A stretch of DNA of 64,000 nt. It comes from Burkholderia puraquae. Its GTDB lineage: Bacteria; Pseudomonadota; Gammaproteobacteria; Burkholderiales; Burkholderiaceae. Positions within the stretch are counted from its first letter, which is position 1. Every line of letters starts with the position of its first letter. Under the pieces are notes generated by a model. That model worked only from the letters and a program-made list of their open reading frames with translations, made no database searches and had not been told where the DNA came from. Positions 56,175-64,000 of this stretch are shown piece after piece. The position numbers and the translations under genes are program-made. The DNA lies in the NCBI RefSeq assembly GCF_002099195.1, contig NZ_NBYX01000008.1, forward strand, positions 1-64,000, written 5' to 3'.

Positions 56175-56560
56175 ATGAGCAAGCGCATCCTTCATGTGGT
56201 CAGCAACGTCGCGCACTACGCCGATTCGTCGCAACCGACCGGCCTGTGGCTGTCCGAACTGACCCATGCCCATCACATCTTCGCGGCGCAAGGCTACGAG
56301 CAGCGGCTCGTGAGCCCCAAGGGCGGCATGTCGCCGCTGGAGCCGCGCTCGCTCAAATGGCCGCATGCGGACGCCGCCGCGAAAGCGTGGCGCGCCGACA
56401 AAGCCAACGCGGCGCTACTGGCCAGCACCGCGTGCCCCGGCGAGATCGATCCAGCCGATTTCGATGCGATCTACTTCACCGGCGGTCACGCGGTGATGTG
56501 GGACTACCCGGACGATGCGGCGCTGCAGCGGCTCACCGAAGGCGCGAGGCCGGTGCGTTC
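56175..56560 (+). pseudogene. 3'-truncated DJ-1/PfpI family gene
   Basis: From ATG 56175 the protein starts as a type 1 glutamine amidotransferase-like (DJ-1/PfpI) protein: RILHVVSNVAHYADSSQPTG, LWLSELTHAHHIFAAQGYEQ, ADFDAIYFTGGHAVMWDYPD and DDAALQRLTEGA. The family pattern stops there, before the nucleophile elbow. The frame runs on to 57794 only because it is read against the reductase gene on the other strand. The 3' part, with the catalytic Cys, is missing. Confidence 0.7.
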
Positions 56561-56708
56561 CGCCAGTTCCCCGATCTTCACGTTCCGATACTCGCTGGCC
56601 GGATCGCCTCCGGCCATCTGCCCCGTCGTGACTGTCCGTTGTCTCCCGAGGTTGATTCGCCATCCGATCTTGATCGACTTCCTGTCGAATGGCCGACGGC
56701 ACGCGCGC

Positions 56709-57953
56709 TCAGATCACCTCGAAGCGCAACCCCGCATGGCGCACCAGCCGCTCGATATAGCGCGCGTCGAACATCGTCGCGGGCGTCCAGAAGCCGCCGC
56801 CGCGGCCGGTCTTGACGCCGTCGCCGGCGCAGTCCAGTGCAAGACTGATCGCGGCCTGGCCGAGCATCTTGCCGGTGGAGCCGTAGCCCGGATCGCGGTC
56901 GCCAGCCACTTTCACGCGCAACGTACGCCCGTCGTCGGCACGGCCGAAGAATCGCAGATCGTAGCGGCCGGCCAGTTGGGCCTCGGCGCTCGGCCCCTCG
57001 CCGGGCTTCGGCAGCAGGAAGCGCTCCATCAGGCTGCGCAGCGGCTTGATGACGACCCCCACCATGAACGCGCCGAGGCCTGCCACCATGGCCACCGCGG
57101 TCAGGCGGCCCTTGAGGCCCCTGCCCGTCATGACCGCTTCGTCATACGTGAAGCGGCTGCCGTACGCGTTGCCGGCAAGCGCATTGGAGCGATGCACGAC
57201 ACGCTCGTTGATCGCCGCCATCACGAATGGCGCGATCCACGCGTCGAAATCGCGATCGAATGCGGCGGATCGCACCGCACGCTGGCGCTCCGTGAAGCCA
57301 TGCCCCTTCGGGCACAGCGAATAAGGATCGAGCAGTTCGCGGCGCAACGCGGGATCGGCCGCGGCTTCCCGGACGACGTTGATCACGCTCGCCACCGTGC
57401 CGCCCGACGCACCGCCCTTCAGCGTTTTCACCCGCATCTTCACCTGCGCGGCCGGCACGCCCCACTGCTGCCGCGCCTGTTGCTGCAGGAAGTACACGCC
57501 CATGTCCGACGGCACCGAATCGAAGCCGCAGCAATGGACGATGCGCGCGCCGGATTGCCGGGCCGCCGGCTCGTACTTGTCGATCATCCGTTTGATCCAC
57601 TGCGTCTCGCCGGTGAGGTCGCAATAGTCGGTGCCGGTTTCCGCGCAGATCCTGACCAGCGGCTCTCCGTAAAGCGCATAGGGGCCGACGGTCGACACGA
57701 CCACCCGCGTCTGCGCGCAGAGCGCACGAAGCTGCGCTTCGTCAGCCGCGTCGGCAACGATGATCGGCACGGCCTGCCCGGCCGCGCCCAGTGAATCCCT
57801 GACCTGCCTGAGCTTCGCTTCGGACCGGCCCGCAATGGCCCAGTGCAGCGTCTCGCCGGAGCCCGGCAGGTACTCGGACAGGTAGCGGGCCAGGATCTGC
57901 CCGACAAAACTGGTGGCACCAAATACGACGAGATCGTGGGTCGGCCGGTTCAT
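56709..57953 (-). CDS. saccharopine dehydrogenase-like NAD(P)-binding reductase
   Basis: 414 residues from ATG 57953, near AAGGAACC; an upstream in-frame ATG at 58019 is less likely. The Rossmann motif is VVFGATSFVGQILARYLSEY, then AIAGRSEAKLRQV, VVVSTVGPYALYGEPLVRIC and YCDLTGETQWIKRMIDKYEP. This is the family of trans-acting enoyl reductases and saccharopine dehydrogenase-like proteins. The C-terminus has a hydrophobic segment (LTAVAMVAGLGAFMVGVVI). It follows the broken acetoacetate decarboxylase gene on the same strand. Confidence 0.87.
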   Translation of the reverse strand: MNRPTHDLVVFGATSFVGQILARYLSEYLPGSGETLHWAIAGRSEAKLRQVRDSLGAAGQAVPIIVADAADEAQLRALCAQTRVVVSTVGPYALYGEPLVRICAETGTDYCDLTGETQWIKRMIDKYEPAARQSGARIVHCCGFDSVPSDMGVYFLQQQARQQWGVPAAQVKMRVKTLKGGASGGTVASVINVVREAAADPALRRELLDPYSLCPKGHGFTERQRAVRSAAFDRDFDAWIAPFVMAAINERVVHRSNALAGNAYGSRFTYDEAVMTGRGLKGRLTAVAMVAGLGAFMVGVVIKPLRSLMERFLLPKPGEGPSAEAQLAGRYDLRFFGRADDGRTLRVKVAGDRDPGYGSTGKMLGQAAISLALDCAGDGVKTGRGGGFWTPATMFDARYIERLVRHAGLRFEVI

Positions 57954-57996
57954 GGACGGTTCCTTCGCCGCGGGCGTATCGCGGAGTTGCGTGGCG

Positions 57997-58914
57997 TCAG
58001 CGTTGCTTTCCGGGTTCATCGAAGGCCTTCAAGGGGGTTGGCAGGTTCAGGACCCGTTGCGCGTCCTTCACCACGTCGAGACGCAGGAGGGCGGACGCGC
58101 CAAGCCCGTCCAGCAGCTGGCTCAGCGGACCGCCGTGCCGCACGAGCTCGACGTTGCGCGGCAACAGGCGCTGGGCGAACGATAGCGCATTCGTCTGCAC
58201 CCATGTCTGGTGCCATTCTCCGTCGATGCGATTGATCATGGTCGACGTGCCCATGTGCGACTGAGACGCGACGTGGGTCAACCCGGGCATCGGCACGCTC
58301 AGGCTCAAGTCCGGCCGGCCGCCCGGGCCGGCAATGCGGGCGTTGGCGACAGCACCGAGATTCACGTCGATATCGGCGAGCCGCTTGGGCAGCTGATAGC
58401 CTCGTACGCCGCGCACCCGCGTGATTTCCGTGGTGACCGGCAGCGCCAGCACGTGTGCAAAGAAGCTCCGGCGCCGCATCGAATCGATCAGCTCGAACGC
58501 GTGCGATCCTGTCGCGCCGGGCCGGCGGATCACCACCGCGACGGACACTTCGTCATACGGGTCGTTGTCGCATACCGAGTACGAGAAGAAGGTCAGCGCG
58601 ACCAGCCCATACCCGGGAAGCGCGCGCAGCGGCTCGAGCGGCACCGGCAGCGTGGTTCGCAGGCGTTCGAGCGGCGCCAGGAACAGCAGCTGGATGCGGC
58701 TGGAACGGTAGTAGAAATTCGGCGCCTAGGTCGGGCCGACCCTCGACGCAACCTGACGCTTCGGAATCCGACGGAAAAAATCGATGTTCCCCGCCGCGGG
58801 ATCGCGCGCCACCGCGTCGAGATCGGGCTTCGTCCGGAACCGGTCGTAGTACCCGCCTTCGGGCACGTCGACCTTGTGCGACCCGAATTCGACCTGTGTA
58901 AACCGCCTGTCCAT
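57997..58914 (-). pseudogene. acetoacetate decarboxylase family gene broken by an in-frame amber codon
   Basis: The frame starts at ATG 58914 (MDRRFTQVEFGSHKVDVPEG) and continues in the same frame to 57997, interrupted only by a TAG at 58728-58726 (codon 63). Sequence on both sides (NIDFFRRIPKRQVASRVGPT before, APNFYYRSSRIQLLFLAPLE after) joins smoothly, with a Tyr-like residue expected at the TAG. The downstream part (for example LALPVTTEITRVRGVRGYQL) matches acetoacetate decarboxylase-like proteins. One base change or a sequencing error would explain it; the next gene is intact. Confidence 0.72.
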
Positions 58915-59197
58915 GTTCGTCGCCTCTCGTCGATGATCGACCGTGGCAGGCAACACCCGAAGCCTGCTGACTCACTGCCGTCAGCACGCACTCCAGGAGT
59001 TAAGTCAACTTCAAGGTCAATGCGCCGAATAGAGGCGTACGTCGGATTGTGTTTGCACGACCGGCTGGCACTCGCCGTGCGGGTGCCGAATCATTTGGCG
59101 GTCGTGCCACGGCCCTTGCCGCGTGTCGCTTCCACGTCCGGATTGCGCAACCGGTCCATCGTCCGCCGCGTACGCTCCGAGCCGTTCAGTTACGCAG

Positions 59198-59860
59198 TTA
59201 GTCGGGCCCGCGAAGAAAATCGGGGACCCCTTCCCCGATCGATGCAAGATAGCCGGCCATCGCGCCAGCGACCTTTCGCACGGCGGGACGTGCCGTCATC
59301 CGTTCACGCCACGCAAGCAGGCGGGGCGTTTCGTCCGTCATCGGTGCGCCCTTGCGCGCGCCGAACAACTGCGCCATGTAGAACGCGATGTCGGCGTAGG
59401 AATACGACTCGGCCAGAAATTCGCGATCCGCAAGCACGTGCTCCATGCGCCGATAGTATTGCGCCGCTTCGGCGCGCGCAGCCCGAGCGGCCGGATCGTC
59501 CGGCATCGCTTCCAGCCCCATCAGCCGGATGACGTGCGGAAAATAGATTTCGTCGCTGCAGTGCTCGAGCTGACGCGCGATGGCGCGGGCCGCCGGAAAC
59601 GCCGGCCATAGCGCTGGATCGGGCTTCAGATCTTCGAGATACTCGAAGATCTGCGTGGAATCGAAGAGTTCCAGATCGCCGTCGATCAGCACCGGCACCT
59701 GCCGCTTCGGGTTGATGCGCAGCACATCCGGATGTTTGGGATCGTAGCCGCGAAGCTGGCTGAACGGCACCATCACCCGCTCGAAGTCGATGCCCTTCTC
59801 GTGCGCCGCAATCTCGACCTTCGCCCCGAACATGCTCAGTGGCCCGGAAATTATCTTCAT
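59198..59860 (-). CDS. glutathione S-transferase
   Basis: 220 residues from ATG 59860. The thioredoxin-fold N-terminal domain has SGPLSMFGAKVEIAAHEKGI with the activating Ser, the cis-Pro motif INPKRQVPVLIDGD and FDSTQIFEYLED; the helical C-terminal domain contains YADIAFYMAQLFGAR. It conjugates glutathione or acts as a peroxidase. It diverges from a YafY-type regulator across a 211-base gap that contains nested inverted repeats, so it is the likely target of that regulator. Confidence 0.92.
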   Translation of the reverse strand: MKIISGPLSMFGAKVEIAAHEKGIDFERVMVPFSQLRGYDPKHPDVLRINPKRQVPVLIDGDLELFDSTQIFEYLEDLKPDPALWPAFPAARAIARQLEHCSDEIYFPHVIRLMGLEAMPDDPAARAARAEAAQYYRRMEHVLADREFLAESYSYADIAFYMAQLFGARKGAPMTDETPRLLAWRERMTARPAVRKVAGAMAGYLASIGEGVPDFLRGPD

Positions 59861-60041
59861 CGTCTGATCCCTCGTGATGTCATGCTGCGCAACCCGCATC
59901 GAATACGCTCACGCGCGAACCGCCGAGCGTCCGGCAGGCACCACCCGATGCGTGTCGGCAGCGCGGATCGCGCCAGTTCATGTTCGACCTCCGCGTCGAT
60001 GCAACGGATCGGGAATGCGGAACAGCATAAGCCCGATAACA

Positions 60042-60077
60042 TGACACCTCATGTCAGGTATTTGAGGTAACGTGTCA
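60042..60077. promoter_or_regulatory. candidate operator of the YafY-type regulator
   Basis: TGACA-N5-TGTCA at 60042-60056 is a perfect inverted repeat, and TGACACCTCA at 60042-60051 is mirrored by TGAGG and TGTCA at 60063-60077. The whole element lies immediately before the regulator start, fitting autorepression together with control of the divergent GST. Confidence 0.5.
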
Positions 60078-60080
60078 TCC

Positions 60081-61061
60081 ATGAAAGCGAGCCGCCTGTT
60101 GTCGATCATGATGATGCTGCAAGCGCGCGGCCGGATGACCGCACCGGCACTGGCCGACGCGCTGGAAGTGTCCGAGCGCACGATCCTGCGCGATATCGAC
60201 CAGCTTTCCACGGCCGGCGTGCCGATCTGGGGCGATCGTGGCCGCAACGGCGGCTTTCAGTTGAGCGACGGCTGGCGTACCGATCTCACGGGGCTCACCG
60301 AGCACGAAGCGCACGCGCTGATTCTGGCGGGCCTGCCCGGGCCCGCGAGAGAACTGGGCCTCGACGGCATGGCGACCTCGGCGCGGCTGAAGATGATCGC
60401 GAGCCTGCCGCCCGGCTCGCGCGAGCACGCCGATCGCGTCGCCAGCCGGCTGCATGTCGATACCGTGGATTGGTATCGCGCGCAGGAAACGCCGGCATTC
60501 CTGCGTGAAGCCGCCGATGCGGTGTGGGGTGCGTACCGTATCGACGTGAAGTATCAGAGCTGGCGCGGCGTGTCCCGCCGCGAACTCGAGCCGCTCGGCC
60601 TCGTGCTCAAGGGGGGCGCCTGGTACCTGATTGCCCGGGTAGTCGGCAAGCCAGGCGCACTCACGTTCCGGGTCGCGAATATCCTCGAACTCAATGCATC
60701 GCGCCGCCGCTTCAAACGTCCTGCGCGATTCGACCTGGCGACGCACTGGCGCGACGCGATGAGCCGGTATGAAGCCGACCTCGATCGGCTGACCGCCCAT
60801 ATCGCCGTGTCGCCGCGCGGCGAAACCTGGCTGGCCAACGCGCGGATCAAGGCCGCGCCAGTCGCGCAGAAGGCAAGCAGCGCGGAGGTGCCGCCGGGAT
60901 GGAAAACGTTCCTGATGCCCATCGAATCCATCGAGCATGGCGCGCGGAGACTACTGGGGTACGGTGCACATGTGAAGATCCTGGGGCCGCAGGCGCTCAA
61001 GGATCAGTTCATCGAAGAGTTGTCGCAGGTGAACGCGCTTTATCAGGCAGGCGACGATTGA
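60081..61061 (+). CDS. YafY family transcriptional regulator (HTH-WYL)
   Basis: 326 residues from ATG 60081 (GTG 60072 in frame is an alternative closer to a GAGG site). The HTH_11 domain is RLLSIMMMLQARGRMTAPAL, ADALEVSERTILRDIDQLST, followed by a linker and the WYL region: YQSWRGVSRRELEPLGLVLK, GGAWYLIARV and FRVANILELNASRRRF. WYL regulators sense nucleic-acid or small ligands. Its best candidate target is the divergent glutathione S-transferase and itself. Confidence 0.9.
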   Translation: MKASRLLSIMMMLQARGRMTAPALADALEVSERTILRDIDQLSTAGVPIWGDRGRNGGFQLSDGWRTDLTGLTEHEAHALILAGLPGPARELGLDGMATSARLKMIASLPPGSREHADRVASRLHVDTVDWYRAQETPAFLREAADAVWGAYRIDVKYQSWRGVSRRELEPLGLVLKGGAWYLIARVVGKPGALTFRVANILELNASRRRFKRPARFDLATHWRDAMSRYEADLDRLTAHIAVSPRGETWLANARIKAAPVAQKASSAEVPPGWKTFLMPIESIEHGARRLLGYGAHVKILGPQALKDQFIEELSQVNALYQAGDD

Positions 61062-61497
61062 AGCACCGCCTACTGCACCGATGCGGCCGCGCGATTCGGA
61101 ACAATGGAACCCTTGCGCGCATCAAGTTCGAAGTCGCGCTTCTCAACGTGAGATTTCCGGGGCTCGCCGGGCGATCATCGCGCTTCGCCGCATCCCTGAC
61201 CGCTACCGCCACAGTCCATCGACGGACGATGGACCGTCACCGGCGAACGGCCGACAGTTCCGGCATCGCCGCTCGATCGTGCAGGCCGGAATGCCGGGGA
61301 TCGGCCGCCACGAGCGCGAGTGCCGCGCCTGTTGCAAACGCCTTGCCGCATTACGTTCCTGTTCGAGGAAGTAGAGGGAAGCGAGTTCGCGACGGAAAAT
61401 GTCTCTCTCCCGTCGTGGATTTACGATCTGCGGTTTTCTCACTGCGACGACGGCCGCATCCAGATCGACCTGTATCCGTCGAGCGGCTTCGGCACAA
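61062..61497. other. 436-base stretch with a possible gene fragment
   Basis: No complete gene is supported. On the plus strand, 61320-61497 reads as FEEVEGSEFATENVSLPSWI, YDLRFSHCDDGRIQIDLYPS, which has the composition and strand pattern of a real protein but no convincing start and is lost at the HD-gene end. It may be the middle of a decayed gene, possibly an immunity-type protein; I do not recognise it. Confidence 0.3.
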
Positions 61498-62142
61498 TCA
61501 GATCTCGTCGGAAAACTCGTCGAGAAAGCGCTGCAATCGATCGCGGCGGACAATCGCCAGGCGCGTACCGGTGATGGTCTGGAAACCGGTTGAAAGCTTC
61601 AGCAGCTTCGTGCGGAAGTGATCGATCGCGAATCGCGCGTCGTCGAGCTCCCGTTCCGATGCATGCGGATCGGCCGGGTCATACAGCGCGCTGCCCATTC
61701 GCCCCGCGACATAAAAGCACCGCGCGACGCCAACCATGCCGATCGCATCGAGCCGGTCGGCGTCCTGCAGCACCTTGGCTTCCAGCGTCTTCGGCGCGAT
61801 ACAGGCGAAAAAACTGTGCGCCTCGACCGCGTGCGCGACGGCGTCGATCTTCGCGTCCGGCCAATCCAGCGACTTCAGCACCTGCCGGGCCTTTTCCGCC
61901 GACAGCCGCGATGCCTGCGCGCGAAGCGGCGAATGCTTCTCCACCGCCACGCAGTCGTGCAGCAGTGTCGCCGCAAACAGCACCTCGGCGTCTCCCCCCT
62001 CCTTCGCCTGGATCGCGGCTGCGTTCTTCCACACGCGTTGCAGATGCGACGTGTCGTGGGAGCCATCGCCATTGGCGTCGCTCCAGTGCGCCAGCAAGGC
62101 CTTGGCCAGATCCTGAAAGGGGGCGAACGCAGGGAGAGTCAT
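61498..62142 (-). CDS. HD domain phosphohydrolase
   Basis: 214 residues. The HD motif set is HDTSHLQRVWKNAA (first His), LFAATLLHDCVAVEKHSPLR (HD pair), HAVEAHSFF (His) and LQDADRLDAIGMVGVARCFY (final Asp). This is the YedJ-like small HD family acting on phosphate esters or nucleotides in the cytoplasm. A plain convergent/divergent context gives no further hint. Confidence 0.92.
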   Translation of the reverse strand: MTLPAFAPFQDLAKALLAHWSDANGDGSHDTSHLQRVWKNAAAIQAKEGGDAEVLFAATLLHDCVAVEKHSPLRAQASRLSAEKARQVLKSLDWPDAKIDAVAHAVEAHSFFACIAPKTLEAKVLQDADRLDAIGMVGVARCFYVAGRMGSALYDPADPHASERELDDARFAIDHFRTKLLKLSTGFQTITGTRLAIVRRDRLQRFLDEFSDEI

Positions 62143-62310
62143 CGGGAAAGGCGGTCGAGGTCGGGATGCCGATTATCGCCGCAAGCGCCGCGCGGCACAC
62201 GATCCACAAGCCGATCCGCCGTTGATTCCGACATATCGGGCAAATCGTTAACGCCGGCAGAACCCGGTTGGCTTATAGTGCGGGTTGCCAATTCGACGAG
62301 GAACGCCGCA

Positions 62311-62718
62311 ATGACATTGCTGGCCAATGGTCCATTTGAAGTGAAACTGAATCCGGAATCCCTGAGTACCGTCGCGGAACAGACCGGGCTCGGCCGCATG
62401 TCGCTCGACAAGCAGTATCACGGCGACCTGGAAGCCGTCAGTCATGGAGAGATGCTCGCGTTTCGAAGCAGCGTCCAGGGCTCGGCGGGCTATGTGGCGA
62501 TGGAAACCGTGCAAGGCGTGCTGGGCGGCCACCACGGCAGTTTTGTCCTGCAGCACAGTTCCACCATGACCCGCGGGCAGCCGCAGCAGTCGATCACCGT
62601 CGTGCCCGATTCCGGAACGGGAGAATTGCTGGGGCTTTCCGGCTCGATGATCATCATCATCGACAACGGCCAGCATTCGTACCGCTTCGACTACACGCTG
62701 CCTGACGCGCCTCGGTAA
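62311..62718 (+). CDS. DUF3224 domain-containing protein
   Basis: 135 residues from ATG 62311. It shows the short beta-barrel pattern of DUF3224 proteins: LSLDKQYHGDLEAVSHGEML-like segment, GYVAMETVQGVLGGHHGSFV, LQHSSTMTRGQPQQSITVVP and SGTGELLGLSGSMIIIIDNG, ending SYRFDYTLPD. Function is unknown; the fold is allene-oxide-cyclase-like, as far as I recall. The frame is open far upstream across the HD gene's antisense and that part is not coding. Confidence 0.87.
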   Translation: MTLLANGPFEVKLNPESLSTVAEQTGLGRMSLDKQYHGDLEAVSHGEMLAFRSSVQGSAGYVAMETVQGVLGGHHGSFVLQHSSTMTRGQPQQSITVVPDSGTGELLGLSGSMIIIIDNGQHSYRFDYTLPDAPR

Positions 62719-62927
62719 GCCGACTCAAGGCGACGCGGCAGCGTCACGGTGGCGCCGCGCCCGGACAGTGACGCGTTGCCGTCCCCGCGCAGCATTCACC
62801 TGCCCGAGACCCGGCGATCGCGCTTCGACGAAGGCATTGCCGGGTTCGCTCCGGATATCGTGGATGCGTTCGACCGCGGCAGCGCGCTCGACCATCGCCG
62901 AGCCGTCACGCGACGATCGCAACGGGT
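62719..62927. other. intergenic stretch
   Basis: Between the two convergent genes; short frames only, no motif, hairpin or promoter identified. Confidence 0.4.
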
Positions 62928-64000
62928 TCAATTCCACGCATGGCGCGCCGGCCGCACACCGTTCAGGTAGTAGTTGCCGACGAGGTGATACTTCCAGCGC
63001 ACCGGATCGTGCAGCGTATGCGTGCGCGCGTTGCGCCAGTGCCGGTCGAGGTTGTGCTCGGCCAGCGTCGCCTGCGTGCCGGCCAGCTCGAACAGCTTCT
63101 CGCCCGCGAGCAGCGCGATCTCCGTCGTCAGCACCTTTGCCTCGCCCACCGCCACCGACGCACGCGCGACATCGTCCTCGGTCACGTCGCCGCGCGCCGC
63201 GATCTCGTCGAGCGTACGCGCCGCACGCTCGAGCAGCGCCTCCGCCGCATGCAGCTGAATATGCAGATGGCCGATCTCGCGGATCGTCAACGGATCGTCG
63301 GCCGCCCGCTCGACGCCGCTGTCGACCCACGGCCGCGAGCGCGTGCGCACGAACGCCAAGGTATCGTCGAGCGCGGCCCGGGCGATGCCCGCGTCGATCG
63401 CGGCCTGGATGATCTGCGACAGCGGGCCGTTCAGCGTCGGCAGATCCGACACGCGCTGGGCCGGCAGCACGTGCGACGCAGGCACGCGCACGTCGTCGAG
63501 CACGACGGTGCCGCTCGCGGTGGTCCGCTGCCCGAACCCCGACCAGTCGTCGATCACGGTCAGCCCCGGCGTCGGCTGGCGAATGTACGCGAGCCACGCG
63601 CGGCGCTCGTCGTCGAGGCCTAGCACCGGCACGTAATGCGCGAACAGCGCGCCGGTCGAATAGAACTTGGTGCCGTCGACGACGTAATCGTCGCCGTCCC
63701 GCCGCACGCGCGTCTTCAGGTCGAGCACGTGCTTCGTGCCCTTCTCCGAGAAGCCGTTGCCGAACCGCTTGCCGCTCAGCACTTCCGAGAAGAAGTGGCG
63801 CTTCTGCGCATCGGTGCCGGTCAGCGCGATCACGTCGACCAACCCGAAATGGTTCTGCGGCAACTGCCCGAGCGACGGATCGGCCGCCGCGACGATCTTC
63901 ACCACCTCCGTCAGCGTCACGTGCGACACGCCCGCGCCGCCGTAGGCCTTCGGCACCGTGATGGCCCACAGCCCCGACTGCGAGAACCATTCGATCTCGT
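62928..64000 (-). CDS. SfnB family acyl-CoA dehydrogenase-like flavoprotein, 5' end cut by window edge
   Basis: The frame runs from the right edge to 62928, about 357 residues. It is an acyl-CoA dehydrogenase-fold flavin monooxygenase: VPKAYGGAGVSHVTLTEVVK, LPQNHFGLVDVIALTG, GNGFSEKGTKHVLDLKTRVR, STGALFAHYVPVLGLDDERR and HRHWRNARTHTLHDPVRWKY-like end segment (LDRHWRNARTHTLHDPVRWK). These match the SfnB/DszC-type sulfur acquisition proteins. They are two-component monooxygenases using FMNH2 from a partner reductase to release sulfite from sulfonates/sulfones. Partial. Confidence 0.87.
   Translation of the reverse strand, partial: EIEWFSQSGLWAITVPKAYGGAGVSHVTLTEVVKIVAAADPSLGQLPQNHFGLVDVIALTGTDAQKRHFFSEVLSGKRFGNGFSEKGTKHVLDLKTRVRRDGDDYVVDGTKFYSTGALFAHYVPVLGLDDERRAWLAYIRQPTPGLTVIDDWSGFGQRTTASGTVVLDDVRVPASHVLPAQRVSDLPTLNGPLSQIIQAAIDAGIARAALDDTLAFVRTRSRPWVDSGVERAADDPLTIREIGHLHIQLHAAEALLERAARTLDEIAARGDVTEDDVARASVAVGEAKVLTTEIALLAGEKLFELAGTQATLAEHNLDRHWRNARTHTLHDPVRWKYHLVGNYYLNGVRPARHAWN

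Noticed and set aside
56560..57794. Continuation of the DJ-1/PfpI reading frame to 545 residues
   Set aside because: This part is antisense to the intact reductase gene and lacks any DJ-1 homology.

Overview
The window is GC-rich DNA (about two-thirds G+C by eye) with the gene families and codon use of Burkholderia, most likely a Burkholderia cepacia complex strain. The first 25 kb matches, gene for gene as I remember it, the ShvR-regulated antifungal (afc) locus of the third replicon (chromosome 3/pC3): acyl-CoA dehydrogenase, citrate-synthase-like protein, methyltransferase, 2-oxoglutarate oxygenase, ABC ATPase, ABC permease, membrane protein, FAD-linked oxidase. The rest looks like accessory-replicon DNA: many regulator/enzyme pairs, solute uptake systems, low-GC islands and gene remnants. 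No rRNA, tRNA, CRISPR array, intact insertion sequence or replication origin was seen.

1-25.4 kb: two divergent operons form a biosynthetic cluster. Leftward are a ferritin-like diiron protein (cut by the window edge) and a membrane fatty-acid desaturase. Rightward are about 21 tightly packed, often overlapping genes: a fatty acyl-AMP ligase, a LolD/LolCE-type ABC exporter with a LolA-like protein and an outer-membrane barrel, two acyl-CoA dehydrogenase-type enzymes, an acyl carrier protein, three KAS III-like proteins (one with Ser where Cys is expected), a second diiron protein, a type III PLP decarboxylase, a second AMP ligase, a citrate-synthase-like enzyme, a methyltransferase, a TauD-type oxygenase, a second ABC exporter and an FAD-linked oxidase. 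No modular NRPS or PKS is present, so the product would be built by free-standing enzymes on one carrier protein and exported to the envelope or outside.

25.4-36 kb: a leftward TRAP transporter operon with a lactonase, preceded by two palindromic operators; a low-GC island with an exported protein and a small zinc-ribbon protein; a LuxR-type regulator; a HisC-like aminotransferase preceded by a His-rich leader peptide and an attenuator hairpin; then a decayed ankyrin gene.

36-43 kb: RidA, an H-NS-like protein, cupin, nucleotidyltransferase, SDR/NTF2 pair with a divergent HxlR regulator, a porin, and remnants of tag and of an XRE-cupin regulator. 43-48.6 kb: a six-gene leftward operon (ketopantoate-reductase-like, VOC, MaoC, CaiB, AroE, AroQ) with a divergent LysR regulator, probably catabolic. 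48.6-64 kb: a truncated LysR gene, a low-GC lipoprotein, several regulator/target pairs (LysR-LysE, AzoR-LysR, aldehyde dehydrogenase-TetR, GST-YafY), a truncated DJ-1/PfpI gene, an acetoacetate decarboxylase gene broken by one amber codon beside an intact reductase, an HD phosphohydrolase, a DUF3224 protein and an SfnB-type flavin enzyme cut by the right edge.
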